From NCBI GenBank assembly GCA_030737875.1, contig CM060909.1, forward strand, positions 29,285,659-29,349,658: a stretch of 64,000 nucleotides of DNA, read 5' to 3'. A program made the translations under genes and the position numbers. The notes beneath the pieces are model-generated. The model was not told the DNA's origin and did no database searches. It saw only the letters and a list, made by a program, of their open reading frames with translations. Below are positions 1 to 11,131 of this stretch, one piece after another. Source of the DNA: Allium sativum. Its lineage: Eukaryota; Streptophyta; Magnoliopsida; Asparagales; Amaryllidaceae. Numbering within the stretch: the stretch's first letter is position 1; each line of letters begins with the position of its first letter.

Positions 1-469
1 CCTAAGCTTGGTCCCCTCTAGTACATCCCACTTAACCCTCTTCTTATTCATGTTCACTTACATGTTTCAATGTTGGTTAAGTGTTTCGAATCGTATTTCC
101 AATGCCACCCAAGGCACCCACTAAATTCCACATGCCACCCAAGGCACCCATTTAACCCCCCTCTTGTCCCACTACATATTTATCTGGTTAAGTGTTTCTT
201 ATTTCATTAAGACCGTAACCTTATAAAGACCTCCCATATTAGACTGGCATTTGTAGCAGCTGTATTTGCCGGGCGGGTCCGGGCAGTCTTACACCATAAA
301 AGAGCCTAACCTCGTGTATTTACAACTGTCACGTATTTAATTTATGCCTAAGACCTCCCACATTAGACTGGCATTTGTGGTAGCTAGATTTGTCGGGCGG
401 GTCCGGGCAGTCTTACACCACAAACAAGCCTAACCTCGTGTCTTAGATGATTAATTACACCTAATTAAT
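1..469 (-). repeat. A3 left LTR, first visible part
   Basis: This stretch matches the A3 right LTR from about 51616 onward. It includes the two GC-rich blocks (about 230-310 and 351-440) that every family A LTR carries as a tandem pair. It stops at 469, where D1 begins, and the same LTR resumes at 18035. Confidence 0.88.
465..469. repeat. Target-site duplication of D1 (TTAAT)
   Basis: TTAAT at 465-469 directly precedes the TGTAACAACCC end of D1. The same five bases occur at 18035-18039 directly after its TTTTTTACA end. A 5-bp duplication is the usual footprint of a Ty3/gypsy integrase. Confidence 0.9.
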
Positions 470-1399
470 TGTAACAACCCGAAAATCTGGGCCAGTTTAA
501 ATTTTTTATTTTTGGCAATTTTGGCGAATTTTGATTATTTAAAATGAATTATTTTAAATAATATCAACGAGAAATTTATTTTTAATAGAATTAGAACGTA
601 TATATTATATACGTCGTCGTTAGAATATAAATATTTATTTTAAATTATAAAAGGAATTGAAAATGGCGCGGTAGTTCGATAATTCGATTCCAAACTTCAA
701 TTGAATGTACCGGGTGCAAAACAAACCGGATTTTAGTGAAACCAAAAATAATAGGATCTAATTGATAATATCTTTCCAGCGAATCCGAAAAATCGAAATT
801 TCACAGCGGTATCAAAAGATATGTCCAGTTGAAAATTCTGAATAGTCGCTATGGAATTCAGGCCCTTAAAAATGGGAATTTTACAAACGACCTCGGATTT
901 CGACGAAATCACTTTTGTTGGATCCGTGATGTCAAATTATTGCTAGGTTTCAAATTTCATAATTTTTCGAATCAATTTGTGAGCGTGGCAAAGGAAAACG
1001 CGCTTGACCAGTTTCAGTTGATTTTAATCGACTGGAAAATGGCCATTTTTCCAATGGTCTCAGAATTCGACGAAACTAGTTTTGTTAGGACCGTATCGTC
1101 AATACGAAGCTAGAAAATATTTTTCTGGGATTTATAGAGTTCGTATGTGACCCTGGTAAATTGAAATGCGCATTCAAAATCAATATATAGAGTTATATGT
1201 TGATTTTGACGAAAACTGATCGAAATGATCGAATCAGCTTACGATATATATCCCATTGTGTTCGGAATGGGGGTAATACGCTATGGACGACAGGCTGTGG
1301 GCCCTCGTTCAGAGGTCGTGAGAAAAAGTCAACTTTTAGAAATTAAATAATTAAAATAATTAAAAATAAAACCCTCTCCCTTTATTCGTTCTGGCCCCC
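470..1399 (+). other. D1 upstream (U3-like) part, no gene
   Basis: This is AT-rich sequence from the D1 start to the C-rich exon-like block. A 94-residue open frame starts at 829 but shows no recognisable domain. The run of A/T-only words ending in AAAATAAAACCC at about 1359-1371 is the most TATA-like stretch before the C-rich block. Promoter function is inference only. Confidence 0.4.
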
Positions 1400-1732
1400 C
1401 CTTCTCGTTTTCATTAGTTCAGAAGAAAGAAAAAAAGAACGCGGAAGGATCATCGACGACGCGCCTCCAGGCGGACTCGCGCGCCGCCACCCCGGCGATG
1501 GCCTCCCATCCCAGTCGTGCCTCCCTCAGCCAAACCCTCCTCCCAGTCGCGCCCTCTCTCTCCCCCTCCTCCACCGTTAACTCCCAAACCCTAGACAGCA
1601 GCAGACCGCCACCAGAAAGGGCGCCGACCCCCTCCGTCCCCGCGTCGGTCGCCTTAGTCCCTGTGCCGACCATTCCCACCCACCACTGACCCACGCCGTG
1701 CGAAACAGTCCCCCCTTCTTCGCTAACAAAAT
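1400..1732 (+). other. Putative LTR 5' exon of D1, C-rich, ending at a splice donor
   Basis: This block is strikingly GC- and C-rich, unlike the AT-rich DNA on both sides, and contains CT-rich tracts such as CCCTCTCTCTCCCCCTCC. It ends at the donor-like AAAAT/GTGAGTATTTC, with GT at 1733-1734, followed directly by a T-rich run. That is the composition of a plant 5' untranslated exon meeting an intron. A 63-codon frame (1498-1689) lies inside but is low-complexity Ser/Pro/Thr and resembles no family I know. The matching acceptor would be GGGCAG (17723-17728) or TTTTGCAG (17742-17749). Splicing is inferred, not shown. Confidence 0.45.
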
Positions 1733-1970
1733 GTGAGTATTTCTTTTATTTTACTTTGTTTTTATTTTGATTCAAAAACTTCGTTTTTGTTTTATTTTGT
1801 GGATCCTTTCTATGAAACGGTTTAATTTAAAAGATAAGTTTTTATATAAGTTAAAGGCGTGATTTTTATTAAGTTAGAGTTATGATTTTTAATAATAGAG
1901 AGAGGCTTTTATATGATAAAATATATGATCTTTGAAACTGAAAATAAACGATTTTTATTTCTTTGAAAAG

Positions 1971-2243
1971 GTTCGATTTTTATATATTGAATAGCGAAGT
2001 AAAAATTCGATTTTCATATATTGAATAGCAAAGTAAAAATTCGATTTTTATATATTGAATAGCAAAGTAAAATTTCGATTTTTATATATTGAATAGCAAA
2101 GTAAAAATTCGATTTTTATATATTGAATAGCAAAGTAAAATTTTGATTTTTATATATTGAATAGCAAAGTAAAAATTCGATTTTTATATATTGAATAGCG
2201 AAGTAAAAATTCGATTTTTATATATTGAATAGCGAAGTAAAAA
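1971..2243 (+). repeat. 34-bp minisatellite in D1
   Basis: About eight head-to-tail copies of a 34-bp unit whose core is TATATATTGAATAGCAAAG. The TTGAAT word recurs at 1987, 2021, 2055, 2089, 2123, 2157, 2191 and 2225, exactly 34 bp apart. Copies differ by single bases (GCG or GCA, AAAAA or AAATT). There are no unique spacers, so it is not a CRISPR array. Confidence 0.9.
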
Positions 2244-2251
2244 TGTGATTT

Positions 2252-2951
2252 TCACATATGTAGAGAATACGAGCAAAGAAAGTGACAAGAGGCAAGAACG
2301 GCGAAGATTTCTACATAAGAAGAGCCGAGGGATTGGATTAGCTATCTGTGAGAACTTCTCACCTTTTAATTTAATTTTTCTAGTTAATATATATACTAGG
2401 ATGCAGACGGTGTTTAGTAGCACTCGACACCCGTCGTCCACAGACCATGGACGGCTTGTATGCTTGTTTGTTTGATTTTGATGTGTAGTTGATTATGTGA
2501 TGTGATGTGAAATGAAATAAAATATTTATATAGTTGAAAATATTTTATAGTTAAAAATAGAATTTTTAACGTATATATGAAAGGAAATAAAAATAAACAA
2601 ATCGGACGATTTGTTTATATACACACATTTGACTGATATTGATTGGGACGATAAATTTTACACATCGCCCAACTGCACAAATAAAAATCTGTGTTTGATT
2701 GTTTGAAACCCCACACGGGTATTGGGATGATATTTGATGTACACTAATCCCGATTGTTTAGTTGTATGTCGATCGATTGATTGACAGACTGTTATAAGCG
2801 TTGAATATCTATATTTGATGCTTATATAGTGTAGAATGCACTTTGGATGATGGTTGATTATTCATCGTTGTTATCGTATACATGTGTTGTAGAAAATCCA
2901 TATAATTAACATTATATGGTAATTGATTGGGCCTCATTCCAGTTTCAAAAA
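2252..2951 (+). other. D1 LTR body, no gene
   Basis: AT-rich LTR sequence with no supported gene. The stretch near 2700-2760, containing CCCCACACGGGTATTGGGAT, has a clear counterpart in D2 in the opposite orientation (about 56380-56430). That match identifies D2 as the same family. Confidence 0.6.
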
Positions 2952-3064
2952 AGAAATATTTGAATAGAATTATTTGAATAGAAATATTTGAAATAGAAAT
3001 ATTTGAAATAGAAATATTAGAAATAGAAATATTTGAAATAGAATATTTGAAAATAGAAATATAC
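2952..3064 (+). repeat. Short tandem array of about 14 bp in D1
   Basis: Repeats of GAAATATTTGAATA and GAAATATTTGAAATA, roughly eight imperfect copies. Confidence 0.8.
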
Positions 3065-3170
3065 GAAGCTTTGTTGATTAGATTTACGCCATTTTGACGT
3101 AAACGATATTTATATCGATTTTATTCATTTTATAACGAATATCGAAAGTGATTTCAAAATCTGAAATTTT

Positions 3171-3392
3171 GAATAGAAATGAATTCAAATTGAAATTGAA
3201 CAGAAGTGAATTTGAATTGAAATTGAATAAAAATGAATTTGAATTGAAATTGAATAGAAGTAAATTTGAATTGAAATTGAATAAAAATGAATTCGAATTG
3301 AAATTGAATATAAATGAATTCGAATTGAAATTGAATAAAAATGAATTCGAATTGAAATTGAATATAAATGAATTCGAATTGAAATCGATTTG
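3171..3392 (+). repeat. 27-bp minisatellite in D1
   Basis: About eight copies of a 27-bp unit whose core is GAATTGAAATTGAATA. Because 27 is a multiple of three, it creates long open frames on both strands that translate to a nine-residue repeat. These are not genes. Confidence 0.9.
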
Positions 3393-4219
3393 AAAAGAAT
3401 TTAAGACCAATTTATATCGGAATATTCAATTTTGATTTGAAATTGAATATGAAGTTGAAACCGTTTTGAAAATGAATTTAAAAACGATTTATATATATAC
3501 GTTTTAAAGGGAAATCGACGAAGTATATATTATATATATAATATAATGGCCTGAATAGAACGCGCCGCGCCGCGGCAGTTCGCGAATTTCGACCATTGAC
3601 TTCGAACGGATATTACGGGAGATCCGACCGTCGGATTCTCCTAAAAACGGAACCGTTGGGTTTGTATCGAAAAGAGCTTTCTAATGTATATTAGAAATTA
3701 GAAATCTAATGGTTGGATTTGGAATTATGTCCAAATAAAATTTGAAAAAAGTCGCTGTAAGTGCAGTTCGATAGCCGTTGATGGAAATCGACTGTACGGG
3801 CCTTGATAAAATTATTAAAAATATCAATAATTTGTGTAAAATCATAAGAAATGATTTGGGAAAATTTGGGATGAAAAACTCCATATTTGAAAAGATAAAA
3901 ATAGATTTTATCGAAATGAACTAGTTTTGAACTAGAATTAAAATTCTATTTATTTTTAAATAAATAAATGGAATTTGAAAAGGGTTTTGAAAATAACCAG
4001 AATTTCCAATAATTTCATTGGAATGGATTTGAATCGAAATTATCTTCGGAATATTTCGATGTTGGATTTCGTGACTGTACAGATGTTGTTATGGAAATTT
4101 GAAAGATGTACATATATCGTTATTTCCAATACGATATCAGTTGGTCGTAGATTTTGATATTGAAAATAAGCCGATATATTTTCTATTTAGAGCCTTGTAT
4201 TTAATATCAAATGTGATTT
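3393..4219 (+). other. D1 LTR body between arrays, no gene
   Basis: AT-rich LTR sequence. CTCCTAAAAACGGAACCGTT at about 3640-3659 matches D2 in reverse (about 55888-55910). There is a short GC-rich patch at about 3560-3580. No coding sequence is supported. Confidence 0.55.
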
Positions 4220-4264
4220 GGGTTTGTCATGAATGGTGTCTTCATTAACACTGTTCTTAAGCCC
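4220..4264 (+). repeat. D-family hairpin module, copy a
   Basis: One of four homologous 44-46 nt modules in D1. Each begins GGGTT and ends (A)CCC, with an inner inverted repeat. Here the inner stem is GTGT/ACAC and the outer stem is GGG/CCC. Confidence 0.6.
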
Positions 4265-4356
4265 AGTGGAGAAAATGATTAAATCTTTTTAGTTAGATTT
4301 AATGAAGTGTACCAATTAAATAATATTTAATTGGAATTGAATTCGAATTGATTCTT

Positions 4357-4402
4357 GGGTTTATCGTGAATAGTGTTTTATATAACACTTGTTCTTTAAC
4401 CC
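4357..4402 (+). repeat. D-family hairpin module, copy b
   Basis: Best-formed copy. The outer stem is GGGTT/AACCC (5 bp) and the inner stem is AGTGTT/AACACT (6 bp) with loop TTATAT. Confidence 0.7.
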
Positions 4403-4425
4403 GATAATTAATGAAATGTGATTTT

Positions 4426-4469
4426 GGGTTGTGGTGAACGGTATCTTCAATAATACTGTTCTTTGACCC
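4426..4469 (+). repeat. D-family hairpin module, copy c
   Basis: The inner stem is GTAT/ATAC where the other D1 copies have GTGT/ACAC. One G:C pair is replaced by A:T on both arms, so pairing is kept. The outer stem is GGGT/ACCC. Confidence 0.65.
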
Positions 4470-4529
4470 AAAGGAGTTAAGAAAATCAGAAACTAACTGG
4501 AGGTTGGTTAAGTTGAATGGTTTCAGAGG

Positions 4530-4534
4530 TATTT
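4530..4534. repeat. Target-site duplication of A1 (TATTT)
   Basis: TATTT at 4530-4534 precedes the TGTAACACCCC end of A1 and recurs at 15705-15709 after its GGGGTGTTACA end. D1 sequence is continuous across the two flanks. Confidence 0.93.
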
Positions 4535-5757
4535 TGTAACACCCCACGTCCATTAATGTCACTCACAAAGGGAATGCATTAACTTCCATGGAGGTTTTAA
4601 GTGAATATAGAACAGTAAAATTACAACAAGACAGATATAAAATAGTACTTGGAAATTCAAAAACTTTATTTCATTGTAGCAGAAGTCAAAACATGTTTGA
4701 TTACATCATAACACCATATTCAATGTCAAGTACAATATCTATCTTGATAAAACAAGTACATAATCCCATTACATGAATAGCCATTAAAAAGAAAGATAAC
4801 AAGCTGGACTTTACTTCAGCAGTCCAAGCTTTCCAGAAGATAAGCGATCCAACTAGACTCCACTAGAACTTGGCCCAACCTGCGGACCTGAAGGGAGAAA
4901 AAGGATGAAAAAGAGGGGGTCAGACATAAAGTCTGGTGAATATGATAATTCTACAATACTATTACCAAAATAACTGGACTAAGGCATAAGCTGGAAAACA
5001 AGAAAATGTCTATGAAGAGCAGATTAAGGACATAGACAATCGCTAAAGGCAACGTTATAGGCGCTCCTAAATACTAAAGGATAAACACTATACTGCACCA
5101 CACCAGTCACCCTAAAGATTCATCCCACTTAGCTTCACTTAGAAACTTTCCCAATGGCTTTACGTACCCCTAGCTGACTACATAGGTGCCGCCTGCCCCT
5201 ATATCCACTAGGTGTACCCTACTTCCCATTATTCGATCGGCTCCCTAACTCGTAGATACCCGTGCTGGCCCCACAGTGGGGTGTATCACTCCCCTAAAGT
5301 GGCAACCTGATACAACGGACATGCACGGATTATACCTACACGATGCAACAACGTCTTACCTACCAGCCCGGGTCCACACACGCATATGAAACCCGTTGGA
5401 CTTGCGTTGCCACCGCTCCCTGTTTTGGCCTCTTATAGTCAAACCCAGTATGCGTGTCCCGTCCTCGACTTGGGTCGAGCCCACAAAGATACGTTTTGGG
5501 ATACTGGTTGAAATGGGCCCCCACTATTTACCACAAGCATTCCACCTAAGCTTGTCCCCATTAGTCCATCCCACTTAACCCACTTAGTCATGTTCATTTA
5601 CATGTGTGTTTGGTTAAGTCTAATCGTATTTCAAATGCCTCTAAAGGCAACCACCAGATTCCTCATGCCACCCAAGGCACCTACTTAACCCCCATGTCCC
5701 ACCTTACATGATTATCTGGTTAAGTATTTCTTAGTTCATTAAGGCCATAACCTCATA

Positions 5758-5975
5758 AAGACCTCTCACATTAGACTGGCATTTATGGCAGCTGGATTTG
5801 CCGGGCGGGTCCGGGCAGTCTTACACCATAAAAGAGTCTAACCTCGTGTCTTTACAACTGTTATGCTTTAGTTTGGGCCTAGGACCTCTCACATTGGGCC
5901 GACATTTGTGACTACTGGATTTGCCGGGCGGGTCCGGGCAGGTTTACATCACAAACGGGTCCAACCTCGTGTCCT
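5758..5975 (-). repeat. Tandem pair of GC-rich blocks in family A LTR
   Basis: Two imperfect copies of a block of about 120 bp, each with a GACCTCTCACATT-like start and the core GCCGGGCGGGTCCGGGCAG. Equivalent pairs lie at 226-450, 13921-14138, 24806-25030, 46537-46755 and 51814-52035, so the duplication predates the spread of the family. Confidence 0.8.
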
Positions 5976-7056
5976 AAGCATTGATTAATAATAATCCACT
6001 TTCCCCCAATTTTAATAATTCCCTACTTGAATTATTAATTACTTCCAATTTTTAACAATGTCCATAATTGACTCAATTATGGACATCCATTCATGGTATG
6101 CAAAATCTTACAAAATTGCACCCAATTTATTAATTCCTAATATTACCCCTACCCCACGTTTGAACGTTTATTCGCAAAATATATGTTAGACTCGAATAGC
6201 CTAACTCATAGCATAAAAGAGATTATCATAATAACAACATGTATATGTGACCAAATGAATCATAATAAGGGGTGAAACTTGCATATGTCCAACTTGCATA
6301 GATTATACATGTCATGGACCTAAAGGTGTCAACTTGTTCAAAATTCACCTAATATAATCTCAATCAATTTTCATAAACTTACATATGAACATGTGTGAAT
6401 CAACATCATCTAATTTTTTAACAACATGGTTTTATATGGGTACACCTAACTCAATAGGCAAATTCCCATATTCAAGTTTTATTTAATTATAGTTTCAAGT
6501 TTATGGGTACACCTAACCTAATAGGCAAATTCCCATAAACAAGATCCATTTAAATTAAAAAAAACATAACTTTAAGCATGTTCCAACAACATCATGATTT
6601 TACAACATAATATAGCATGATTTATAACATGGCATAGTATGATAGTATAACATAGCTTGACATGATTCTCAACATAGCACGACATAGCATAAGAGAATTT
6701 ACAACATAGCATGACATAGCATATATAATTTACATCATACGACAACATAATAACATAATAAGAGATCCACAATATATAGAATTTACAATTACAAATCACA
6801 TCACTTTCTTGTGATCCATTCATAACTGAGTCAAATTAGTTTGTAATAGTCTTGTGAGAATCATCATACTCACCAACAAAAGAAGAGAATTAGAGAGAGA
6901 GTTCTTTGGTTTGATTTGTTTTGTTGAGTAGAATTTAGATGTAGATGATTAGGCTTCCTCTTCTTAGTTTGTGACGGCTACGCTGAACTCCATGGCAGCA
7001 GCATGACGGTAGCTTCTCTAATTTTACAAGTGATTTAGGTTTAGGGTCTACCCACT

Positions 7057-7064
7057 TATTTATA
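7057..7064 (-). promoter_or_regulatory. TATA box of A1 3' LTR
   Basis: TATAAATA on the minus strand, about 495 bp from the U3 edge. The other family A LTRs have TATAAATA, TATATAAA or TATAAAAA at the matching place (15219-15226, 26274-26281, 48002-48009, 53335-53342). Confidence 0.65.
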
Positions 7065-7184
7065 GATTTTAGAATGCATTTAGGCCATTAGATTTAACCT
7101 AGAAATAACCGCAGCCGTTCAGACAAGATGGGGTTTATCTTTTTGACTCAGCAATGAGTCAGAAGTGACTCAGCAAACACTCAG

Positions 7185-7186
<2 letters not shown>

Positions 7187-7220
<34 letters not shown>
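7187..7220. repeat. (TA)n microsatellite
   Basis: 34 bp of alternating A/T. The matching run in the other A1 LTR (15349-15366) is only 18 bp, so it has changed length since insertion. Confidence 0.9.
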
Positions 7221-7222
<2 letters not shown>

Positions 7223-7227
7223 TACAA

Positions 7228-7525
7228 TGTACACATTAGATACATCCCCCCCTTTTACACACTTATTATTGTTTTTATATACATATTAGATACATCCCCT
7301 CTTTTACACACTTATTAATATTTTTATATTCATATTAGATACATCCCCTCTCTTACACACTTATTAATATTATTATATTCATATTAGATACATCCCCTCT
7401 CTTACACACTTATTAATATTTTTATATTCATAATAGATACATCCCCTCTCTTACATACTTATTAATATTTTTATATTCATATTAGGTACATCCCCTCTTC
7501 TACACACTTATTATTATTTTAGCAA
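7228..7525 (-). repeat. 49-bp tandem array at the U3 edge of A1
   Basis: Six copies of a unit of about 49 bp with core TTAGATACATCCCCTCT and TTACACACTTATTA. The TTAGATAC word (or a one-base variant) occurs at 7236, 7286, 7335, 7384, 7433 and 7482. A second copy of the array lies in the 5' LTR (about 15375-15665). A2 and A3 lack it. Placement upstream of the TATA box suggests enhancer-like repeats. Confidence 0.85.
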
Positions 7526-7558
7526 CTTTAGTGTTAATAGAAAATTCGGGGTGTTACA

Positions 7559-7573
7559 TTCTCCCCTCCTTTT
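7559..7573 (-). promoter_or_regulatory. Polypurine tract of A1
   Basis: AAAAGGAGGGGAGAA on the minus strand directly abuts the 3' LTR. It is the plus-strand DNA primer site for reverse transcription. Confidence 0.85.
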
Positions 7574-7575
7574 AG

Positions 7576-7593
7576 GATTTCGTCCCCGAAATC
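7576..7593 (-). promoter_or_regulatory. 18-nt hairpin beside the polypurine tract (A1)
   Basis: GATTTCGGGGACGAAATC on the minus strand: a perfect 7-bp stem (GATTTCG/CGAAATC) with a 4-nt loop, two bases upstream of the polypurine tract. Counterparts lie at the same place in A2, A3, B1 and C1. Confidence 0.7.
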
Positions 7594-8135
7594 TTCAAGT
7601 CTGGAAGAATGTATATCCTACCATCCAAACGTCCATCTACTCATCCATCATACACAGGCATCCATTGTCCTTACAGACTTCTAATGCTTTCATGTTTAAA
7701 TGCACATTGTGTGTATATGTCCGTATCAAATGCAAAATCAGGCGGTCCACTGATTCAGTTGACCTCCTTAATGCAACTATGATCGTGCCATGCATCCATT
7801 ATGTATGCAAAAGATTCTTAATGCTACATAATACTTCTATATGCGTGCACAACCATCATCTGAATGCAGCATCCACATGATAATACAACCATCGTTCATC
7901 CATTTTACTAAATACATCCATATATATGCAATATGCAATATGTAGTGACTGAGCCGATCTAGTGCCTAAAGTGTGTGTATATATGCATCCACGAGCAACC
8001 ACTAGCAAACACTTGCATCCATTTTGCATCCATCATACATAACATGTCTCAAACACATGTTTCAACCATAGGATTATCCTAACTAAAGGTCAAAGATACT
8101 AATGAGAGGACATACTAAAGATAAGATAAGATAAG
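7594..8135 (-). other. A1 3' untranslated region
   Basis: Non-coding stretch between the pol stop and the hairpin. It is conserved in A2 (26910-27411) and A3 (19818-20355), including ATATGCAATATGCAATATG and GTGACTGAGCCGATCTAGTG, and has several GCATCCA words. No gene is seen. Confidence 0.7.
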
Positions 8136-11123
8136 CTAAGCGATAAAGGAGAAATTAAAAGACATACCCTCAAAAAGAAAAGGGTACAACGAACGCATCT
8201 TCTCTTCTGCCTCCCAAGTTGCGTTGCTCTCATCATCTCCCCATTGCACTTTGACCAGTCTGACCTCTCGATTCCTCAACTTTTTGATCTCCGACCTAAG
8301 AATGCATGTAGGAGCTCGTCTAATTGTTGCATCACGCTCTATTTCCACCTCTTTAAGCAAGCTCGGCTCTACCACCTCCGCGGTCTTGTGCAAACACTTC
8401 CTCAAATGTGATACATGGAATACGTCGTGTATTCCACTAAGTTTCTCAGGCAACTCCACCCTATATGCCATCTTCCCAATCCTGTTTTTTACAGGAAACG
8501 ACCCTACAAACCTTGGTGCTAATTTCCCCACGGACCCAAAGCGAACAACATTCTGTAACGGAGATACTTTGATAAAAACCATGTCCCCAATGTCAAACTC
8601 AAGATCTGTCCTCCTCTTATCAGCATACGATTTTTGCCTATCTTGTGCTGCTTTCATCCTCCTTCGAATCAACTCAATCTTCTCCGAGGTTTCCCTAACC
8701 ATATCGGGCCCAAGTAGGATTTTATCGGTAGATTCCCACCAACATGTAGGCGAACGGCAAGGCCTTCCATAAAGAGCTTCGAAAGGTGCCATGCCAATAC
8801 TAGACTGAAAGCTATTATTATATGCGAATTCTACTAACGGAAGGCGCTCTTCCCATGTACCCCCAAAGTCTAGGATACAAAGCCTTAAAAGATCCTCTAG
8901 AATGCGATTCACCCTCTCGGTCTGGCCGTCTGTCTGAGGATGATATGCGGTGCTCAAACATAGCTGAGTCCCTACCACCTCTTGTAAACTCTTCCAAAAT
9001 TCGCTAGTAAAGATGGGGTCACGGTCGCTTACTATACTAGAAGGAATACCGTGCAAACGAACTATCTCCTTAATGTATACAGAAGCCAACCACGGAGCAG
9101 TCCTCTTACTTTTCACGGGAATAAAATGGGCGCTTTTAGTAAGTCTATCTACTATAACCCAAATCCCCGTGTTACCCTTCCTTGATCTTGGTAATCCATC
9201 CACAAAATCCATTGAGATGCTTTCCCATTTCCATAGTGGAACTTCTAATGGGTGAAGCAACCCACCGGGTTTCTTTTGTTCTGCTTTAACTCGTTGGCAC
9301 ACCAAGCATCTAGCGACGTACTCGGCCACATCTTTTTTCATACCGGCCCAAAAGAAAACCCGCTTCATATCTTTGTACATCTTATCCCCGCCGGGATGAA
9401 TGGTCATTTTTGAGCGATGAGCATCATCAAGAATGGCCTTCCTTAAGTCTTCGTCTTGTGGTACACAAAGTCTATTATCCCTTCGTAACCAACCCTTATC
9501 GTCTAGGGTATACCTACGAAGATGGCTTGACGACTCCCCCCCTTTGAGCTTTTCTACTATCTCAACCAACTGTGGGTCGTCTCGTTGTGCCTCACCAACC
9601 CGTCGTAGAAGTGTAGGTCTAACCTTGAAGGATTCTAACAGACCGGGTACTAAGTCAACGGAGGGTCTAAAGTCAAACATAGAGATGAATTCTAAGCTTT
9701 GTCGTTCAACAAACAACGGACTCAAGGACAACCTTTTCCTACTTAAGGCGTCTGCCACCACGTTACCCTTGCCCGGGGTATATGCTATTTCAAAATCGTA
9801 GGAGGCTAAGAATTCCATCCACCGTTGCTGCCTTAAATTCAAATCCTTCTGAGAGAATAAGTATTTTAATGATTTGTGGTCAGTGAACAGTTCGAATTTC
9901 TCACCAAGAAGATAGTGACGCCAAGACTTAAGCGCGAAAACAATTGCGGCTAGCTCTAAGTCATGCGTGGGGTAATTCTTTTCATGAACCCTCAACTGCC
10001 TTCCACCATAGGCTATTACTCTTCCCTCTTGCATGAGGACCGCGCCAAGTCCCGTCCCACAAGCATCAGTATAGATGGTAAACGGTTTATTCCCGTCTGG
10101 CAGCACTAAGACTGGGGCTGAAGTTAAGGCTCTCTTTAAACGTTGGAACGCATCATCGCAATCTTTGTCCCACGTAAAAACCAGGTTCTTCTTCGTTAAC
10201 CGTGTTAATGGAGCTGATATTTTTGCGAAGTCTTTGATAAACTTCCTATAATAGCCAGCCAACCCCAAGAAACTTCTTACTTCGGTTGCATTTTTAGGGA
10301 CCTTCCAATCTTGGATGGCCACCACCTTTGCGGGATCCACTGCTATCCCTTCTTTGGAAACCACGTGTCCTAAGAACCGTACTTCCTTCCTCCAGAAGTG
10401 ACACTTAGAAAATTTTGCCTTAAGGTTATGCGCTCGAAGGGTTTCCAACACTTCCCTAAGATGTAGGGAGTGCTCTTCTTTATTCTTAGAAAAGACTAAG
10501 ATGTCATCCACAAAGACTACCACGAATTTGTTAAGGTATTCCCTAAACACCCTACTCATCAAATCAACAAAATATGCAGGGGCGTTTGTCAAACCAAAGG
10601 GCATCACTAGCCATTCATAGAATCCGTCAGGAGTCCTAAAATCAGTCTTATCTATACTATCCTCAGCCACTCTCAGTTGATGAAAGCCAGTGGCTAAGTC
10701 CAACTGCGAAAACACTAAGGCGCCAACTAACTGATCAAAGAGATCGTCAATCCTCGGCAGTGGGTGTCGGTTCTTTTTAGTAAGCTTGTTTAGTTCTCTA
10801 TAGTCCATACAAAGTCTAAGAGACCCATCCGCCTTTGTGGCAAAAACTACTGGAGCACCCCACTCCGATATACTACGTCTTATGAACCCCTTCTCAAGCA
10901 ACTCCTTTACTTGCTTATTGAGTTCCCTCCTTTCATGAGGAGCCATGTGGCGCACTGGCAAAGATACGGGTTTAGCATTATGCACAAGATAAATTCGAAA
11001 GTCTATCTCCCGCCTTGGAGGTAAGCCCTTCACCTCCTCAAACACATCCGGATATTCCCGGACCACTTCTACCGATCGCAGGTTCTCTACAGACGCGTCA
11101 AGCGATTCAAGATAACTTAGCAT
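8136..11123 (-). CDS. pol: A1 pol: reverse transcriptase, RNase H, integrase, chromodomain
   Basis: 995 codons. RT occupies about 50-250, with DYREL at 107-111 and the catalytic FVDD at 204-207. RNase H is about 345-465, with D353, E390, D415 and D458 all present. The integrase zinc domain has H569, H576, C606 and C609. The catalytic DD35E triad is D639, D700 and E736. A GPY/F-like region near 867-905 reads GSF instead of GPF. The C-terminus (about 938-985, [20 protein letters not shown] then TWEAEE) is a chromodomain, which in chromoviruses steers insertion to particular chromatin. All catalytic residues looked for are present. The ATG at 11123 is only the first Met in this frame. In A3 the same point is read through from protease, so pol was probably part of one polyprotein and this frame was separated by an indel just upstream. 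Confidence 0.93.
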   Translation of the reverse strand: MLSYLESLDASVENLRSVEVVREYPDVFEEVKGLPPRREIDFRIYLVHNAKPVSLPVRHMAPHERRELNKQVKELLEKGFIRRSISEWGAPVVFATKADGSLRLCMDYRELNKLTKKNRHPLPRIDDLFDQLVGALVFSQLDLATGFHQLRVAEDSIDKTDFRTPDGFYEWLVMPFGLTNAPAYFVDLMSRVFREYLNKFVVVFVDDILVFSKNKEEHSLHLREVLETLRAHNLKAKFSKCHFWRKEVRFLGHVVSKEGIAVDPAKVVAIQDWKVPKNATEVRSFLGLAGYYRKFIKDFAKISAPLTRLTKKNLVFTWDKDCDDAFQRLKRALTSAPVLVLPDGNKPFTIYTDACGTGLGAVLMQEGRVIAYGGRQLRVHEKNYPTHDLELAAIVFALKSWRHYLLGEKFELFTDHKSLKYLFSQKDLNLRQQRWMEFLASYDFEIAYTPGKGNVVADALSRKRLSLSPLFVERQSLEFISMFDFRPSVDLVPGLLESFKVRPTLLRRVGEAQRDDPQLVEIVEKLKGGESSSHLRRYTLDDKGWLRRDNRLCVPQDEDLRKAILDDAHRSKMTIHPGGDKMYKDMKRVFFWAGMKKDVAEYVARCLVCQRVKAEQKKPGGLLHPLEVPLWKWESISMDFVDGLPRSRKGNTGIWVIVDRLTKSAHFIPVKSKRTAPWLASVYIKEIVRLHGIPSSIVSDRDPIFTSEFWKSLQEVVGTQLCLSTAYHPQTDGQTERVNRILEDLLRLCILDFGGTWEERLPLVEFAYNNSFQSSIGMAPFEALYGRPCRSPTCWWESTDKILLGPDMVRETSEKIELIRRRMKAAQDRQKSYADKRRTDLEFDIGDMVFIKVSPLQNVVRFGSVGKLAPRFVGSFPVKNRIGKMAYRVELPEKLSGIHDVFHVSHLRKCLHKTAEVVEPSLLKEVEIERDATIRRAPTCILRSEIKKLRNREVRLVKVQWGDDESNATWEAEEKMRSLYPFLFEGMSFNFSFIA

Positions 11124-11131
11124 AACGGAAT

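Larger units (their letters stand above)
4535..7558 (-). repeat. A1 3' LTR (left)
   Basis: 3,024 bp. Reading on the minus strand it begins with U3 at 7558, which holds a 49-bp tandem array and a (TA)n run. It has a TATA box at 7057-7064, intron-like signals (donor at 6873, acceptor CAG at 4890-4888) and an AATAAA poly(A) signal at 4665-4670, about 130 bp before its end. It also contains the tandem pair of GC-rich blocks common to family A (about 5758-5975). Open frames inside it are chance frames shared with the other LTR. Confidence 0.93.

Noticed and set aside
1419..1694. Open frames of 63 and 91 codons in the GC-rich part of D1
   Set aside because: Low-complexity frames in a GC-rich block; no start context or domain. 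Kept only as a possible 5' exon.
1971..2243. Possible CRISPR array (regular 34-bp spacing)
   Set aside because: Copies abut with no unique spacers and the DNA is plant; it is a minisatellite. The 49-bp array at 7228-7525 was rejected for the same reason.
3084..3410. Overlapping open frames of 81 and 108 codons on both strands
   Set aside because: Product of a 27-bp minisatellite; nine-residue repeats with no domain.
4588..4776. 62-codon frame near the end of A1 LTRs (also 12750-12938)
   Set aside because: Plus-strand frame in the U5 side of a minus-strand LTR; no domain.
6572..6823. 83-codon Cys/Tyr/Met-rich frame (also 14734-14985)
   Set aside because: Comes from ACATAGCATGACATAGCAT-type repeats in the LTR.
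8224..9801. Plus-strand frames of 61-182 codons opposite A1 pol, with similar ones opposite A2 and A3 pol
   Set aside because: Antisense shadows of a conserved coding strand; no domain of their own.
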